Source: an uncultured Bacteroidaceae bacterium (lineage in GTDB: Bacteria > Bacteroidota > Bacteroidia > Bacteroidales > Bacteroidaceae). From it: a stretch of DNA of 64,000 bases. The notes below the pieces were generated by a model, which was given only the letters and a program-made list of their open reading frames with translations, was not told the DNA's origin and ran no database searches. Where the stretch lies: contig CALULY010000004.1 of the NCBI GenBank assembly GCA_944321635.1, forward strand, positions 1 to 64,000, in the 5' to 3' direction. The position numbers were made by a program, and so were the translations under genes. Below are positions 16,901 through 26,259 of this stretch, one piece after another (position 1 is the first letter of the stretch; each line of letters begins with the position of its first letter).

Positions 16901-17923
16901 GTGAGCTGGTTTTCATTCACACAAGACATAGCGATGGACCTTGGCACCGCCAACACCATCATCATCTCAAATGACAAGATCGTCGTCGATGAACCATCGG
17001 TGGTGGCTCTCGACCGCCGCACCGACAAGATGATCGCCGTCGGGTCAAAGGCCAAGATGATGTATGAGAAAGTCCATGACAAGATAAAGACCATCCGCCC
17101 GCTCCGTGACGGGGTGATAGCGGACTTCTATGCCTGCGAACAGATGATACGCGGCCTCATCAAGATGGTCAGCAGCCGCAGCCGCCTCTTCGCGCCGTCG
17201 CTCCGCATGGTCATCGGCGTGCCGTCGGGCAGCACCGAGGTCGAGCTGCGCGCCGTGCGCGACTCTGCCGAGCACGCGGGAGGGCGCGACGTGTACCTCA
17301 TCTTTGAACCCATGGCGGCAGCCATAGGCATAGGCCTCGATGTCGAAGCCCCCGAAGGCAACATGATTGTTGACATAGGCGGTGGCACGACCGAGATAGC
17401 CGTCATCTCGCTCGGCGGGCTGGTGTCCAACAACTCCATCCGCATAGCCGGGGACGACCTGACCGACGACATCAAGGAGTACATGAGCCGCCAGCACAAC
17501 ATCAAGGTCAGCGAGCGCATGGCCGAGCGCATCAAGATCAATGTCGGGGCGGCGATAACAGACCTCGGCGACGACGCGCCCGAGGATTATGTCGTGCACG
17601 GCCCTAACAAGATAACGGCATTGCCCATGGAAGTGCCTGTCTGCTACCAGGAGATAGCACATTGCCTCGACAAGACCATCAACAAGATAGAGACGGCCGT
17701 GCTGACGGCACTGGAGAACACGCAGCCTGAGCTCTATGCCGACATCGTGAAGAACGGCATCTACCTCGCCGGCGGCGGAGCGTTGCTGCGCGGGCTGGCC
17801 AAGAGGTTGTCGGACAAGATAAACATCCAGTTCCACGTCGCCGACGACCCGTTGCACGCCGTGGCAAAAGGCACGGGCATAGCGTTGAAGAACATCAATA
17901 AATTCTCATTCCTGATGCGTTGA
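16901..17923 (+). CDS. mreB: Rod-shape-determining actin homologue MreB
   Basis: 340 aa with a GTG start at 16901, preceded by AGGAG at a suitable distance. It begins SWFSFTQDIAMDLGTANTII, the usual membrane-binding N-terminus and phosphate-1 loop. The phosphate-2 loop is VDIGGGTTEIAVISLGG and the adenosine motif YLAGGGALLRGLAK. It polymerises on the inner membrane and guides lateral wall synthesis. The next four genes (mreC, mreD, mrdA, rodA) complete the elongasome. Confidence 0.96.
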   Translation: MSWFSFTQDIAMDLGTANTIIISNDKIVVDEPSVVALDRRTDKMIAVGSKAKMMYEKVHDKIKTIRPLRDGVIADFYACEQMIRGLIKMVSSRSRLFAPSLRMVIGVPSGSTEVELRAVRDSAEHAGGRDVYLIFEPMAAAIGIGLDVEAPEGNMIVDIGGGTTEIAVISLGGLVSNNSIRIAGDDLTDDIKEYMSRQHNIKVSERMAERIKINVGAAITDLGDDAPEDYVVHGPNKITALPMEVPVCYQEIAHCLDKTINKIETAVLTALENTQPELYADIVKNGIYLAGGGALLRGLAKRLSDKINIQFHVADDPLHAVAKGTGIALKNINKFSFLMR

Positions 17924-17949
17924 CCACACGGCACGGACGACACAGGCAC

Positions 17950-17997
17950 CGGCAATCGCGGGCATACCTCTGGACGATGGTGTGCCGGCGATTGGCG
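17950..17997 (+). promoter_or_regulatory. Hairpin between mreB and mreC
   Basis: Two 19-nt arms (CGGCAATCGCGGGCATACC and, opposite, GGTGTGCCGGCGATTGGCG) pair at about 15 of 19 positions across a 10 nt loop. There is no U-tract, so it is more likely an RNA processing or attenuation element that sets mreB above mreCD than a full terminator. Confidence 0.45.
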
Positions 17998-18021
17998 TTG
18001 ATAGACCTCTCTGACTGACAG

Positions 18022-18858
18022 ATGCGCAACATCATCGCTTTCCTCGCACGCTACAACCACTGGCTGCTGTTCATCATCCTTGAGCTGGTGAGCTTTTGGT
18101 TGCTGTTCCGTTTCAACAGCTACCAGGGGAGCGTCTTTTTCACTTCTGCCAACCGCGCGGTCGGGACGGTCTACGGGTGGGTGTCGTCAGTCAACGATTA
18201 CCTGGGGCTCAGGACGGCCAACGAGATCCTTTTTGACCGCAACCTCGAACTCGTGGTTGAAAACGAGAGGCTCCGCACCGTCATCGACAGCCTCGGGATG
18301 GATGCAGGGGCTGTGTCGCCTGACACATCGTTTACGACAGTAGCCGCCAAGGTGGTCAACAACAGTGTCAACCTGCTTGACAACTACATCACCATCGACA
18401 AGGGCCGTGCCGACGGCGTGGATGCCGACATGGGCCTCGTCTCCCCGCTCGGTGTCGTCGGGATAGTCTGCATGGCATCGTCGCACCACGCCCTTGCCAT
18501 CTCGCTGCTCAACAGCAATTCCAGCGTGAGTTGCAAGCTGGAACGGTCGGGCTACTTCGGCAACCTCAAGTGGAGCGGGGGCGACTCGCGCACGGCGCAG
18601 CTGATGGACATCCCGCGCCATGCCGAGGTGCACGTCGGGGACACGGTGGTGACGAGCGGCTACTCGTCCGTCTTCCCCGAGGGGCTGATGGTCGGTGTCG
18701 TTTCCTCCCACGGCTTTTCCCCGGACGGCCTGACTTGTGAGATCGATGTCCGCCTGTCGTCAGACATGGCCAAGCTCAACATGGTCAGGGTCGTAAAAAA
18801 CAAACACGCTGCCGAGCACGTCATGTTGTCCGACAGCCTTAAACGCCATCGCCAATGA
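18022..18858 (+). CDS. mreC: Rod-shape-determining protein MreC
   Basis: 278 aa: one N-terminal TM helix (LLFIILELVSFWLLF), a short coiled coil, then the beta-rich periplasmic domain (NSVNLLDNYITIDKGRADGV, then GLVSPLGVVGIV and the GYSSVFPEGLMVGVV block). It bridges MreB/MreD and the PBP2-RodA synthase. It overlaps mreD by 4 nt (ATGA), so their translation is coupled. Confidence 0.94.
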   Translation: MRNIIAFLARYNHWLLFIILELVSFWLLFRFNSYQGSVFFTSANRAVGTVYGWVSSVNDYLGLRTANEILFDRNLELVVENERLRTVIDSLGMDAGAVSPDTSFTTVAAKVVNNSVNLLDNYITIDKGRADGVDADMGLVSPLGVVGIVCMASSHHALAISLLNSNSSVSCKLERSGYFGNLKWSGGDSRTAQLMDIPRHAEVHVGDTVVTSGYSSVFPEGLMVGVVSSHGFSPDGLTCEIDVRLSSDMAKLNMVRVVKNKHAAEHVMLSDSLKRHRQ

Positions 18859-19349
18859 GGGACAACATCATCCGTGCAGCCAAGATGTTGGTGCTGGTAG
18901 CCGTGCAAGCATTCCTGCTTAACAACCTGAACCTTTTCGGCTGTGCCACGCCCTACCTGTACATCTATCTCATCCTTTGCATGGAGGTCGATGAGTCTCC
19001 AAGCAAGGCGATGCTGTGGGCATTTGCCATGGGGTTGCTCGTGGACATCTTTTCCAACACTCCAGGAATCAACGCGGCGGCATCTGTCATGCTGGCATTC
19101 GTGCGGCCGGTGGTGTTGAGGCTCTATGTCTCACGGGAATCATTGGAGCACGGCAGCCCTTCGCTCAGGACGACCGGGGTGGGGGCTTTCATCAAGTATG
19201 CCGCGACCGCCACGCTGCTCCACCACACGCTGCTCGTCCTGCTATGTTACTTCGACATGGGCGATCCTGCGGGGCTGGTGCTGCGCATAGCGGCAAGCTC
19301 TGCCTTCACGTTGGCATTGATACTCATGATTGAAAACTTGAGAAGGTAG
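18855..19349 (+). CDS. mreD: Rod-shape-determining protein MreD
   Basis: 164 aa, five or so TM segments, no enzymatic motif. The start overlaps mreC by 4 nt and mrdA follows after 5 nt. The MreD identity rests on hydrophobic layout (NNLNLFGCATPYLYIYLIL, ALAMGLLVDIF-type segment) and on its position in the conserved mreBCD-mrdA-rodA order. Confidence 0.9.
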   Translation: MRDNIIRAAKMLVLVAVQAFLLNNLNLFGCATPYLYIYLILCMEVDESPSKAMLWAFAMGLLVDIFSNTPGINAAASVMLAFVRPVVLRLYVSRESLEHGSPSLRTTGVGAFIKYAATATLLHHTLLVLLCYFDMGDPAGLVLRIAASSAFTLALILMIENLRR

Positions 19350-19354
19350 GCACC

Positions 19355-21220
19355 GTGGCGAGCGACAGCAGATACAGCAACCGCAAGTACGTCATCGCCG
19401 GCATAGCCGTCGCTGTCGTCATCGTCTATGTCATCCGCCTCTTTTCGTTGCAGATAGCGACGGACGACTACAAACGCAACGCCGACAGCAACGCTTTCCT
19501 CAAGCGCACGGTCTATCCCGCGCGCGGCAACATATATGACCGCAACGGCGAGATGATGGTCTACAACCAGCCCACCTACGATGTGCTGTTCGTATCCAAC
19601 GAGATAGAGTCCCTGGACACCCTCGACCTGTGCGCAACGCTCAACATCACGCGCGAGGAGTTTGATGCGATCATGGCCCGTGTCAAGGACAGGAGGCGCA
19701 ACAGGGGCTACTCATCCTACACGCAGCAGTTGCTGCTGGCGCAGCTCGGCCCCGAGGAGGCGGCCAATTTCCAAGAAAAGCTCTATAAGTTCCAAGGCTT
19801 CTACATCCGCCGCCGTTCCATCAGGCAATACACGTCGCCCAACGCCGCCCACGTCCTCGGGGACATCGGCGAAATCTCCCAGCCGGAGCTCGATCGTGAC
19901 ACCACCGGCTATTACGTGAGCGGTGACTTCATCGGCAAGCAGGGCATCGAGCGTTATTACGAGGAACAGTTGCGCGGCGTAAAAGGCGTGGAGGTGTTGC
20001 TGCGTGATTCGCACGGGCGCATCAGGGGGCGTTACATGGACGGGGCATTCGACCAGCCGGCCATCCCCGGGCATGACCTGACCCTCGGCCTCGATGCACG
20101 TCTCCAGCAGCTCGGCGAGAGGCTCATGCAAGGCAAGATGGGCAGCATCGTAGCCATCGAGCCATCGACAGGCGAGATCCTTAGCCTTGTCTCGTCGCCG
20201 TCCTATGACCCGTCCATAATGGTGGGACGCGGGCGCGGCAAGAGCCATCTCGCGCTTGAGAGGGACAAGACCAAACCACTCTTCAACCGCGCCATAATGG
20301 CCGCCTACCCGCCCGGCTCGACGTTCAAGCCGGCGCAGGGGTTGGTATTCCTCCAAGAGGGGATAACGACACCATCCACCCTTTACCCGTGCCACAGCGG
20401 ATTCCTTTTCTCGGGGATGAGGCTCGGTTGCCACGCGCATCCGTCGCCGATCAATTTCCAAAACGCGCTGTCAACGTCGTGCAACGCCTACTTTTGTTGG
20501 GGGCTCATGCATCTGCTTGAGAACAAAAAGTACGAGGACATCGAGGAATCCATGACGCGGTGGAAGGATTACATGGTCGCCATGGGTTTCGGCTACCGCC
20601 TCGGCATAGACCTTCCGGGCGAGAAGCGCGGGTTGATCCCCAACTACGAGTACTACAAGAGCATCCTCGGCCCGCGCTGGCGTGCCCTCAACGTCATCAG
20701 CATAGCCATCGGGCAGGGCGAGATACTCTGCACGCCGTTGCAGATAGCCAACCAGGCGGCGACGATAGCCAATCGTGGCCGTTACATCGTCCCCCACGTC
20801 GTCAAGGCGGTCAAGGACGGCGAAATCGATGAGACCTACCGCACGTGGCACTACACGGGCATCGATGCGGAATACTACGACATAGCGGTCAGAGGGATGC
20901 GCGGCGCGGTCGTCGGCTCGGACTATGGCGCGACGTGCCGCCGTGCCAACATCCCCGGGCTGGAGATTTGCGGCAAGACAGGCACGGCGCAGAACAGCGG
21001 CACCGACCATTCCATCTTCATGGGCTTCGCCCCGATGGACGATGCCAAGATAGCCATCTCTGTCTACGTCGAGAACGGCGGATTCGGCGCGACGTGGGCA
21101 GTGCCGATAGGGGCGTTGATGATCGAGCAGTATCTCAATGACACGATAGCCGCCGAGCGCATCCCCCTCATGGAACAGATAGAGTCAACAAACTTGATCC
21201 CCTCCAACTATGGCATTTAG
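19355..21220 (+). CDS. mrdA: Penicillin-binding protein 2 (elongation-specific transpeptidase)
   Basis: 621 aa with a GTG start at 19355. One N-terminal TM helix is followed by a pedestal domain (PARGNIYDRNGEMMVYNQPT) and the transpeptidase domain. The active-site motifs are all present: SxxK in PPGSTFKPAQG, SxN in LSTSCNAYF, and KTG in ICGKTGTAQNSG. The class B monofunctional enzyme cross-links new peptidoglycan during elongation and pairs with RodA. It overlaps rodA by 11 nt. Confidence 0.95.
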   Translation: MASDSRYSNRKYVIAGIAVAVVIVYVIRLFSLQIATDDYKRNADSNAFLKRTVYPARGNIYDRNGEMMVYNQPTYDVLFVSNEIESLDTLDLCATLNITREEFDAIMARVKDRRRNRGYSSYTQQLLLAQLGPEEAANFQEKLYKFQGFYIRRRSIRQYTSPNAAHVLGDIGEISQPELDRDTTGYYVSGDFIGKQGIERYYEEQLRGVKGVEVLLRDSHGRIRGRYMDGAFDQPAIPGHDLTLGLDARLQQLGERLMQGKMGSIVAIEPSTGEILSLVSSPSYDPSIMVGRGRGKSHLALERDKTKPLFNRAIMAAYPPGSTFKPAQGLVFLQEGITTPSTLYPCHSGFLFSGMRLGCHAHPSPINFQNALSTSCNAYFCWGLMHLLENKKYEDIEESMTRWKDYMVAMGFGYRLGIDLPGEKRGLIPNYEYYKSILGPRWRALNVISIAIGQGEILCTPLQIANQAATIANRGRYIVPHVVKAVKDGEIDETYRTWHYTGIDAEYYDIAVRGMRGAVVGSDYGATCRRANIPGLEICGKTGTAQNSGTDHSIFMGFAPMDDAKIAISVYVENGGFGATWAVPIGALMIEQYLNDTIAAERIPLMEQIESTNLIPSNYGI

Positions 21221-22658
21221 ACGAGGCAGCATAGTCAAAAACATCGACTGGGTGGCGGTGGCACTCTTTGTCGTGCTCACCGTCTGCGGGTGGTTCACCG
21301 TCTGCGGTGCGAGTTACAGCTTTGACCATCCCGACCTGTTGGACTTCGCCACCCGCTCGGGCAAGCAGTTGGTGTGGGTAGGCTGCGCCTATCTCCTCGG
21401 CTTTGTCATCATGTTGCTTGACCACAAGGTCTACGAGGGTGTGGCGGCCTACGTTTATGTGGCGGTCGTGGCGTTGCTGTTTGTCACCATCTTTGCCGCG
21501 CATGAGATCAAAGGCTCGCGCAGCTGGCTCAGCCTCGGGCCTGTCAACGTCCAGCCAGCCGAGTTCGCCAAGTTTGCTACGTCGTTGATGCTTGCCAAGG
21601 TGATGGGGGCTTATTCCTATAACATAGGGCGTTGGAGGGATCTCGCGCAGGCGTTGCTTGTCATCTTCCTGCCGGTCGGGCTGATCGTGATGCAGAGCGA
21701 GACGGGGTCGGCGCTCGTCTTCTTCTCATTGTTCATAATGCTCTACCGCGAGGGGTTGCCCGGCGCTGTCCCGTTCACGGGGGTGGCGATGGCCATCTAC
21801 TTCGTCGTCGGCATAAAGTACGACCAATCCATGATTGCCGGCGGTGCTACTCCCATGGGCACGTTTGCCGTGCTGTCGCTCATCATCGTGTTCACGTTGT
21901 CGATGATGCGGATCTATGTCAAAAAGGAGCGGTTGCTCAAGGCCGCCTCCATCACGTGCGTCGTCGTGGCCGCTGCCGCGCTTGCCGTGTCGTCGTGGGT
22001 CGTCCCGTTCAACGTCAATCACGTGATGGTCGGGCTTGTCGCCGCGCTTGCCGTGCTGGGCATCTACCGGTGGGTGGTGTCGGGGGGCAGGAACGCGGTC
22101 TACGTGAGCCTGTTTGCGTTGCTGAGCGTGGCGTTCCTCTACTCGTCCAGCTATATGTTCCACAACGTGCTGCGAGACCACCAGCGCGTCAGGATAGAGG
22201 TGTTGCTCGGCATGACCGAAGATCCTTTGGGGGATGGCTACAACGTCAACCAGTCTAAGATAGCGATAGGCTCTGGCGGTCTCACCGGCAAAGGCTTCCT
22301 CAACGGCACGCAGACCAAGTTGAAGTATGTCCCCGAGCAGGACACCGACTTCATCTTTTGCACCGTGGGCGAGGAGCAAGGCTTCGTGGGGGCGGCTGGC
22401 GTGCTGCTGCTTTACCTTGCTTTCATCCTCCGGCTGCTGTGGCTTGCCGAGCGTCAGACGACGGCTTTTGCCAGCATCTACGGCTATTGCGTCGCCTCCA
22501 TCTTCCTTTTCCACGTCTTTGTCAACGTGGGGATGGTGCTCGGTCTTGTCCCGGTGATAGGCATCCCCCTGCCGTTCTTCAGCTATGGCGGCTCGTCGCT
22601 GTGGGGGTTCACCGTGCTGCTGTTCATCTTCCTGCGGCTTGACGCTGGCAGGGGGTGA
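21210..22658 (+). CDS. rodA: Peptidoglycan polymerase RodA (SEDS family)
   Basis: 482 aa, polytopic, longer than E. coli RodA because of extra loop and TM sequence in the middle, which is common in Bacteroidetes. SEDS features include SWLSLGPVNVQPAEFAK, the QSETGSALVF block, GFLNGTQTKLKYVPEQDTDF with the conserved Glu-x-x-x-Asp pair, and the C-terminal IPLPFFSYGGSS. It is a glycan-strand polymerase acting with PBP2. It is the last gene of the elongasome operon; the AT-rich RM island begins ~65 nt after it. Confidence 0.95.
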   Translation: MAFRRGSIVKNIDWVAVALFVVLTVCGWFTVCGASYSFDHPDLLDFATRSGKQLVWVGCAYLLGFVIMLLDHKVYEGVAAYVYVAVVALLFVTIFAAHEIKGSRSWLSLGPVNVQPAEFAKFATSLMLAKVMGAYSYNIGRWRDLAQALLVIFLPVGLIVMQSETGSALVFFSLFIMLYREGLPGAVPFTGVAMAIYFVVGIKYDQSMIAGGATPMGTFAVLSLIIVFTLSMMRIYVKKERLLKAASITCVVVAAAALAVSSWVVPFNVNHVMVGLVAALAVLGIYRWVVSGGRNAVYVSLFALLSVAFLYSSSYMFHNVLRDHQRVRIEVLLGMTEDPLGDGYNVNQSKIAIGSGGLTGKGFLNGTQTKLKYVPEQDTDFIFCTVGEEQGFVGAAGVLLLYLAFILRLLWLAERQTTAFASIYGYCVASIFLFHVFVNVGMVLGLVPVIGIPLPFFSYGGSSLWGFTVLLFIFLRLDAGRG

Positions 22659-22723
22659 ACCTCTTTGCCTGTCATATCCCTCCAGTTGGCGGAAATCTTG
22701 GAAAAGCGGCAAAAACCGCCCCT

Positions 22724-23250
22724 TTAATCCTTGGAAAAGCGGCATATATCTGTATACAGATATGCTAAATAGTTGAAAATCTGTTCATTTTCAATGTTCC
22801 GCATATAACTATCCATATATTCCCAATCGGGATTGCCATTTTCATCCGCAGGGAGAGTAAGAACTTCTTTTGCCAATCGAGAGGCACTTCTTTTGTATCC
22901 AAAATTGTATTTCCCTCTTATTCTGTCTGCAACTGTTGTGATGAATGTACCAATATATTTGTTAAGATGTTCATTGTACCCCAATGTCATGTCTGATGTG
23001 GCAATAAAATCTTCTGCTTTATAAACGGAATACCCCATAGACCCTTCTCCATTACGGATAAAGGCAATGCAATTGCCCTTTTGCACCAAACCCTTGTCGG
23101 CGGTAACAAAACAAAGCACTCCATTGTTCTGATTAGTCGCCCCAAGATAGCTAATGCCGTTTTCGACTTTTTCAATGTGGTTGAGACCTTTTGATTTGCC
23201 TGGCACAAGGATAGGAAACAAGTCACGGACGAGGAAGTGTTTCCATTTTA
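22724..23250 (-). pseudogene. Third specificity module of the BcgI-like RM system, out of frame at present (phase-variable)
   Basis: About 175 codons encode a complete target-recognition module that opens VKWKHFLVRDLFPILVPG, parallel to the openings of modules 1 (GRHWKEFFLEDV) and 2 (RTHWKAFNFTEVF). It goes on with GISYLGATNQNNGVLCF and ends in the helical segment DWEYMDSYMRNIENE. It has no convincing start of its own (only a TTG at 23221). It follows the 11-G tract of the S gene, which places it one base out of frame. A tract of 10 or 13 G would fuse it to modules 1-2 with no stop between. It is therefore best read as a switched-off module, not a dead gene. Confidence 0.75.
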
Positions 23251-24338
23251 CCCCCCCCCCCTATTTTAGGATTATTAACAATGTGCCTATCCTTAAAGAA
23301 TTTGAGTGTCGTTTTGAGGATGTCTTGCTCAACTTCTTTCATAAAAGAAGACATAAAAGCAAAGTCTATTTCTCCTTCATCTGTCGATGGTAAAATCAAT
23401 TTTTCTCTTTTTATTCTGTTGTCATTTATTTCTCTGTTAAAGCTATATTTCTCTGATAAACGATTGATGAAGGGTATCATAAAAAGATAGGCATATTTGT
23501 CTAATCCATCTCTTTTCAATTGGGTAACATGGTCACTTGCCACAAATTCATATTGATGAAAAAATGCGCTCCCAACGCTACCACTATTGGCAACAGTTAA
23601 GCAATTTGAAAATTTTCTTATGCCGCTCTCATTGCCGACAAATCCGTCCACCCCGTTATTGAGAGCTGTAGCCGATATGTATGGTGTCGTGCCTTCTGAA
23701 TGGTCGGCCTTTTTAAGCCGCTTACCTCGTTGAATATCAGTAAATACCTCTGTAAAATTGAATGCTTTCCAATGAGTACGGGATAATTTACCCCCCCCCC
23801 CCATTATTATATTGTTGATAATCAAGTGTTTGCATAATTTCTCTATTGTTGGTTTCAAAATTTGTTGTTCTTTGGCTTTCATGTAGTCTTCCATAAACTG
23901 CCAATCTAACAAGCCTTCTTTTGTCACAGGTAATAAGACTTTTTGCCTTTTCATTCGTTGAGCATTAAATTTATATCCATAGGCATATTTGTCTTTTTGT
24001 TGTCTGATAGCAGTCGAAAGGAATAGGAGTGTATAGCGATTATTATGAGTTTCGTCAATCCATTTAACCCGTTTAACATCGTCTGAAAACAGAGCCTTAT
24101 AAGGATGATAAAATGAGAATCCAACGCTACCATTATAATTTACACCTAATACATTACTGTCCAAACTTTCATTGGAAGAAGATGTAAACATGGTTATTCC
24201 ATTATTGGCTTCTGATGCTCCTATAAATGGCATATTCCCCAATTTCATATCTGCTTTTGTCAATCTCTTGCCACTGCTTATAATAACAACATCTTCAAGA
24301 AAAAACTCTTTCCAGTGTCGGCCAATCAATCTATTCAT
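23223..24338 (-). CDS. Specificity (S) subunit of a BcgI-like restriction-modification enzyme, two modules in frame
   Basis: 371 aa from the ATG at 24338, which overlaps the end of the RM gene by 8 nt. It chooses the DNA site for methylation and cleavage. It has two similar ~175-aa modules, each starting at a W-K-x-F motif and reaching a FIGASEANNG / YISATALNNG strand and a GSVGFSF / GSVGSAF strand. A helical connector ends each one (DWQFMEDYMKAKEQQ; DFAFMSSFMKEVEQD). The modules are joined by GGGG coded by a 12-G tract (residues 180-183). A second GGGG (11 G, from residue 360) ends the frame after METLPRP. Total length is close to the single BcgI B subunit (341 aa). Base composition is AT-rich against the flanks, suggesting transfer. 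Confidence 0.85.
   Translation of the reverse strand: MNRLIGRHWKEFFLEDVVIISSGKRLTKADMKLGNMPFIGASEANNGITMFTSSSNESLDSNVLGVNYNGSVGFSFYHPYKALFSDDVKRVKWIDETHNNRYTLLFLSTAIRQQKDKYAYGYKFNAQRMKRQKVLLPVTKEGLLDWQFMEDYMKAKEQQILKPTIEKLCKHLIINNIIMGGGGKLSRTHWKAFNFTEVFTDIQRGKRLKKADHSEGTTPYISATALNNGVDGFVGNESGIRKFSNCLTVANSGSVGSAFFHQYEFVASDHVTQLKRDGLDKYAYLFMIPFINRLSEKYSFNREINDNRIKREKLILPSTDEGEIDFAFMSSFMKEVEQDILKTTLKFFKDRHIVNNPKIGGGGKMETLPRP
23251..23261 (-). repeat. Homopolymer tract of 11 G (coding strand) between S modules 2 and 3
   Basis: Eleven C on the + strand, G on the coding strand, preceded by AAAATA and followed by TAAAATGG. At 11 G the S frame stops eight codons after the tract. At 12 G it stops at once (TAA). 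At 10 or 13 G it continues into module 3. Such tracts are prone to slippage during replication. Confidence 0.9.
23791..23802 (-). repeat. Homopolymer tract of 12 G (coding strand) between S modules 1 and 2
   Basis: Twelve C on the + strand. Read as ATG-GGG-GGG-GGG-GGT-AAA in the coding frame, it gives M-G-G-G-G-K and joins modules 1 and 2. At 13 G the frame meets TAA immediately. At 11 G it continues in a wrong frame and stops within ~50 codons. The current length is the in-frame state. Confidence 0.9.
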
Positions 24339-26259
24339 TTCCGCCTCCTTCTTCAAACAAATAACCTTTGCCATGAGTAATCATGTTAAATTCAAATGTC
24401 AGGTAATCAGCCATTGTATTTTCAAAGTCTTTCTCCGTAGGGATTTCATCATTGAAGTAGTAGAAAGCATGTAGCCACTCATCCTCTGCCTCTATGGTTG
24501 TCTCCACACAGAATTTTGTTTCTGCTTCTATGCGTCCGAACCACACGTCAAGTAAATGTTGCCGTTTGTCTTTGGCACTTGCGGTTTCTTCCAAACCGAT
24601 GTGCTTGCTTACTACAAAGCCATCATCCTCGAAATTGATAAACTTGCATTTATGGTCTTTGTCATGAGGTATGCCAGCCGTGAACACGGCAATGCATGGA
24701 TTTGTTCCCACACCATAGAACGTGTTCTTATTAAGCGTGATAACCCCTTCCAAAGTATGATGTTTGAGTATGTTATTTTTGATATTCTGTTCTTCTCTGC
24801 TTTTTCCAGTTACCGAAGATTGTGGAATAATGACAATAGCCCTTGCCCCCTCTACCAAAGAATCAAGCAAATGTTCCGTAAAGCTGATTTCGTATAAGTC
24901 GGGGTTACTTTTTGAGCCTTGTGAATAAGGTGGGTTCATCATACCTACGGTGCATCCTTTCAACTGCAATTGGCTTGGATTATGTTTCAAGAAATCCCAA
25001 TTGTGCAAGTTGCTTTTCCCATCGCCACGAAGTATCATATTCGTCGTAGCAATGGTAAACATATAAGGCTGCAATTCAATTCCAAATAATTGGTCGCGTT
25101 TGATATGCCTTCTCTGTGCCTCATCGTTGGTTTGCTTGACCATCTTATGCATGGCGGCAATTAGAAAACCAGCAGTACCACAACAGGGGTCAAGCACTTT
25201 GTCATCGACTTTCAAATCAGCCAGTTCGCAAAACAACTCCGTAATGTGCTTAGGGGTAAGAACGATGCCTAATGTTTGTCCGTCACCTCCGGAATAAGAC
25301 ATGAATTCTCCATAGAAACGACCCAAATAATCCTCTGCCGAGTTTTGGTAACGTATGTTCTTATAAATGCTGTTATAAAGGAACTCCGTGTAATGCCTTA
25401 ATGGTGTCTTGCCCAAAGTTTCGTCCTTTTCATTGATTTTGGGCGTATCCTTGATAACTGCAAATTGGCTCAACAGCTTGTCTCGTTTGGTATCAGGCGT
25501 TACGTTAGCACGTTGTAAATTGCTCCGTATGGCTTCGTAAATCTTTTGCCCGTCAGTTTTTACTGCATCTCCAACAAGCGAATCAATGGAAAATGTCTTG
25601 TATTCAATCTCCCTTAATGCAAGCATAATGCCAGAAACTATCAAAGGCTTTTGTTCCGTTGTCAGATTGCCGTAATTTCTCAAATCGTTATGTAGCTTTT
25701 CCGCATCCTTGAGAATTTCAGCTGTCGTCTTTTCGACATCGGTTTCCTCTTTCAAGATTTCTTTCAAATAGAACTCATCTATATTGCTTTCACTAAAAGA
25801 AATAAAGGTTTCCACGTCAGGCAATTCACGATAGTCGCCTCTTTCGTTTATAAACACAGGAGTAATCCGGTGCCTTTTCTCGTTGCCCGATACGCCAAAT
25901 GCCAATACCTTGTGATAGGACGTATTCGCCGCCAAGTGCATACCATAGAACAACGCCCCATTGACAGCATAGTCCTGTACACTTTTGACATCTTGCATCA
26001 CCAATCCTTTTTCATCCCTAATAAGATGCTTGTCAAGTGCAGCCTTATCCTCGATTACAAGCAAGAAATCTTTTACCACCCCGCAATATTCAGGGTAGCC
26101 AGCATTTCCCGTTTGTGCTTTTGAAGCAGTTTTCAACGCTTCATTTATTTCTTTTATATCGCAACCTTGCGGTGTCAAGTCTAAACCCGCTTCTTGCAGT
26201 AATCCATGCACCCAAAAGTCTGTTTTAATCTCTTTTTTCGCCATTGGCACAGTCCTCAT
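24331..26259 (-). CDS. BcgI-like restriction endonuclease/N6-adenine methyltransferase fusion
   Basis: 642 aa (637 aa if the ATG at 26244 is used), matching the A subunit of BcgI in length. An N-terminal PD-(D/E)xK-type nuclease region shows the catalytic pattern D...E-x-K in VVKDFLLVIEDKA (about residues 62-74). A helical connector is followed by a gamma-class N6-adenine methyltransferase: SAM motif LDPCCGTAGFLIAAM and catalytic NPPY (GMMNPPYSQGS). Type IIB enzymes of this kind need a separate S subunit and cut on both sides of the site. That fits the S gene that overlaps it by 8 nt. The AT-rich composition and the broken XRE gene upstream suggest a horizontally acquired module. Confidence 0.88.
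   Translation of the reverse strand: MRTVPMAKKEIKTDFWVHGLLQEAGLDLTPQGCDIKEINEALKTASKAQTGNAGYPEYCGVVKDFLLVIEDKAALDKHLIRDEKGLVMQDVKSVQDYAVNGALFYGMHLAANTSYHKVLAFGVSGNEKRHRITPVFINERGDYRELPDVETFISFSESNIDEFYLKEILKEETDVEKTTAEILKDAEKLHNDLRNYGNLTTEQKPLIVSGIMLALREIEYKTFSIDSLVGDAVKTDGQKIYEAIRSNLQRANVTPDTKRDKLLSQFAVIKDTPKINEKDETLGKTPLRHYTEFLYNSIYKNIRYQNSAEDYLGRFYGEFMSYSGGDGQTLGIVLTPKHITELFCELADLKVDDKVLDPCCGTAGFLIAAMHKMVKQTNDEAQRRHIKRDQLFGIELQPYMFTIATTNMILRGDGKSNLHNWDFLKHNPSQLQLKGCTVGMMNPPYSQGSKSNPDLYEISFTEHLLDSLVEGARAIVIIPQSSVTGKSREEQNIKNNILKHHTLEGVITLNKNTFYGVGTNPCIAVFTAGIPHDKDHKCKFINFEDDGFVVSKHIGLEETASAKDKRQHLLDVWFGRIEAETKFCVETTIEAEDEWLHAFYYFNDEIPTEKDFENTMADYLTFEFNMITHGKGYLFEEGGGNE

Noticed and set aside
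17950-17997. Full terminator between mreB and mreC
   Set aside because: The hairpin has no U-tract and would cut an operon that is conserved as a unit.
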